Source of the DNA: Pseudo-nitzschia pungens
Taxonomy: Eukaryota; Bacillariophyta; Bacillariophyceae; Bacillariales; Bacillariaceae
Reading direction: 5' to 3'
Length of the DNA: 64,000 nt
NCBI GenBank assembly: GCA_037355855.1
Contig: CM074767.1
Coordinates: 372,001 to 436,000, forward strand
Shown: piece after piece, positions 62,539 to 64,000 of the stretch
Layout of the letters: every line of letters starts with the position of its first letter
Position numbering within the stretch: position 1 is the stretch's first letter
The notes under the pieces: model-generated
Databases searched by the model: none
Told to the model about the DNA's origin: nothing
Seen by the model: only the letters and a program-made list of their open reading frames with translations
Made by a program: the position numbers and the translations under genes

Positions 62539-62913
62539 CTAGAACAATCCAAACAATTTTTTCTTCTCTTCCTTCGGCGGTTCCTCCTCCTCGGCTCCGG
62601 GGTACTTGAGCTTGACAAAGGACTTTTTCTTGACGTCCTTGAGTTCGGTGAACCCCCTCTTCTTTCGGGCCTCGGAGCGCTTTTTGGCCTCTAGCTCCTT
62701 CAATCGATCCTGTTCCTTGATCTTGGCGTAGGGAGAATTCTCGCCTCCAGCGTATCCGGATTCCATGCTCTTGACCATCTTGTCAAAGATTCCGTGCCTG
62801 GCGGTGGTGCTCTTTCCGACCGATGCCGGCAGGTGCTGCGGTCCGAATCCCGAGACCACCGCTGCGAGTGCCACCACCAGGGACAGCACGAAATAACTCT
62901 TCATCATTGCCAT
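62539..62913 (-). CDS. Small plastid-targeted basic protein
   Basis: 124 residues from ATG 62913 (ACCATGGCA). A signal peptide (YFVLSLVVALAAVVSG) ends in SGFGPQ, the plastid-import motif with Phe at +1. The mature part of about 100 residues is highly charged: GIFDKMVKSMESGYAGGENS, then a KEQDRLKELEAKKRSEARKK helix and an acidic/basic tail ending KKKLFGLF. Peptidyl-prolyl-isomerase-like or photosystem-associated small proteins are possible, but I recognise no family. Met3 or Met4 could also start translation. Confidence 0.75.
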   Translation of the reverse strand: MAMMKSYFVLSLVVALAAVVSGFGPQHLPASVGKSTTARHGIFDKMVKSMESGYAGGENSPYAKIKEQDRLKELEAKKRSEARKKRGFTELKDVKKKSFVKLKYPGAEEEEPPKEEKKKLFGLF

Positions 62914-64000
62914 GGTTGTAGTTGTCGTTTCCGTCGTCTTCGTGTGATAACTGTGCTTTGTAGAGTGTCGAAGGTGATACAAGAACGATAGTTAGGGCTG
63001 AGTCCTTGTTCCGGAGCAGGGATTCTTTCACTTTCCTATGCCGAATCAGTTCTGACAGCTGGTAAGTTGCGGTAAGGTTACCAGGTAAGCCTTATGGTGA
63101 AAGAGCAACACTATTCGTCCGATCCGTGTGAGTGTGTCGTGATTTTGAAAGATGGGTTGATCTTCTTGACACCAGGTGTTCGACTGACGCATTACATACC
63201 GGTACAGTAAATCTTACGGTACGGTATGTTTCGAGACGTGCGCGAGAGATCCAGATCCAATTTTGTTATTATACGTATACTACATACTACAGGTAATTAT
63301 GGGTACCCTGTACCCCTAACCTTTTACGAAATATTAAAATACGAAGTAATAGAAGGAAGCATGGAACATGGAACACTTCACCGGTCAACTTCCCTGCGAG
63401 CCTCGTCTCCCCCTCATCCCTCATGCCTCCCATAACTTGGTCCACTTCTTCTTGCCCTCTTGCCCTTGTTATCATCATTTCCTTTCGTGTTCTGTAACGT
63501 TCAGTTCTTGGCGGTTGTTGGATCGGGACGACAATACTAAGAGGACGAGGAGTGACGTCTCAACAACACCAAACCAGCACCAGGAGACCCGCAATAGTAC
63601 ATCACATTCTTGGTGGCGTTACTAGTAGCAAGAAACTAACATTATTCAACCAAAGTCATTATCACGACAATAATCCAGCGCAACACCGTTAGTCAAATGA
63701 ACGAAGAAGAACGGACAGACGGAGAAAATGAGTAAGTCCCAGTTCGGGAGAAGATATGCTGACAAGCATATGGTAAGTTTAAGGTAGTATTGGCTAGAAA
63801 ATTATCGAGACTAGGTGCACTCAACATTTATGGAATCAACAACTCACATAGTAACCTTACTTCTCTTCTTTTTGGCGAACACGTCACTCTTTTGTTTCCT
63901 ATCTTTGTTCCTACCGTGGTGCGGGCGGGACATCGTCAATCGAGGGAAATCGTGCGGACGAGGTTGCAGCACAAGTTGAACCGGTACTAGTGAGTTGGAT
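62914..64000. other. Terminal spacer
   Basis: The gene above has its promoter here. GTAAGGTTACC near 63070 and AGTAACCTTACTTC near 63850 are further copies of the recurrent spacer word. No convincing gene before the window ends. Confidence 0.45.

Overview
The window is nuclear DNA of a photosynthetic stramenopile, most likely a diatom. Four lines of evidence support this. Genes are GC-richer, mostly intron-poor islands in AT-rich, repeat-filled spacers, and the few introns are short GT-AG introns of 93-388 nt. Several N-termini are signal peptides ending in the diatom plastid-import pattern A-x-A-F (ATAFVV, ATAFAL, DAFSSP, SGFGP). The protein set also fits: an HCF173-like photosystem factor, a one-chain SPX-VTC polyphosphate polymerase and helicase-associated-repeat proteins. 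The species cannot be named from the sequence.

Layout. 1-18 kb holds a long chromatin-like Tudor-type protein (-), an SAM-carrier-like member of the mitochondrial carrier family (+), a frameshifted two-TM SLATT-like membrane protein (+), and a divergent pair: a plastid-targeted SABATH methyltransferase (-) and a fusion of a leucine-dehydrogenase-type enzyme with a sarcosine-oxidase-type flavoenzyme (+). 18-24 kb is almost pure repeat: a 150-bp tandem array whose units carry a small palindrome, a 41-bp tandem repeat, a CAR-triplet tract, two adjacent long palindromes and a 1.05-kb element with long inverted termini. 24-46.6 kb is gene-dense: a diatom-type hypothetical protein (-), propionyl-CoA carboxylase alpha (+, one frameshift), an 11-repeat HA protein (-), a probable lumenal protein (+), an AAAP amino-acid transporter (-) followed by decayed tandem copies of its own 3' end, a mitoferrin-like carrier (-) and an HCF173-like SDR/CIA30 protein (+). 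47-64 kb holds a secreted protein made of repeated trypsin His-loop modules that lack the His, a Cys-rich four-TM protein, a three-exon gene joining two EF-hands, a four-copy RRxS array and a methylglyoxal synthase (-), the SPX-VTC polyphosphate polymerase (+), a plastid LON-domain protein with two frameshifts (+) and a small plastid-targeted basic protein (-).

The strongest candidate for an undescribed system is the EF-hand/RRxS/methylglyoxal synthase gene at 51406-53153. All the catalytic residues I can place are conserved and sit behind two canonical Ca2+ loops and a 10-residue-period phosphosite array. This suggests Ca2+- and kinase-controlled conversion of DHAP to methylglyoxal plus phosphate, and the gene lies 3.3 kb from the polyphosphate polymerase. 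Second is the amino-acid dehydrogenase/flavin-oxidase fusion, head-to-head with a SABATH methyltransferase and near an SAM-carrier-like gene.

Three conserved genes (9633-11465, 27880-30992, 60498-62255) are interrupted by single-base frameshifts. These could be assembly errors, allelic decay or unrecognised introns, and raw reads or RNA would decide. Coordinates of multi-exon genes are spans; exon limits are given in each entry.
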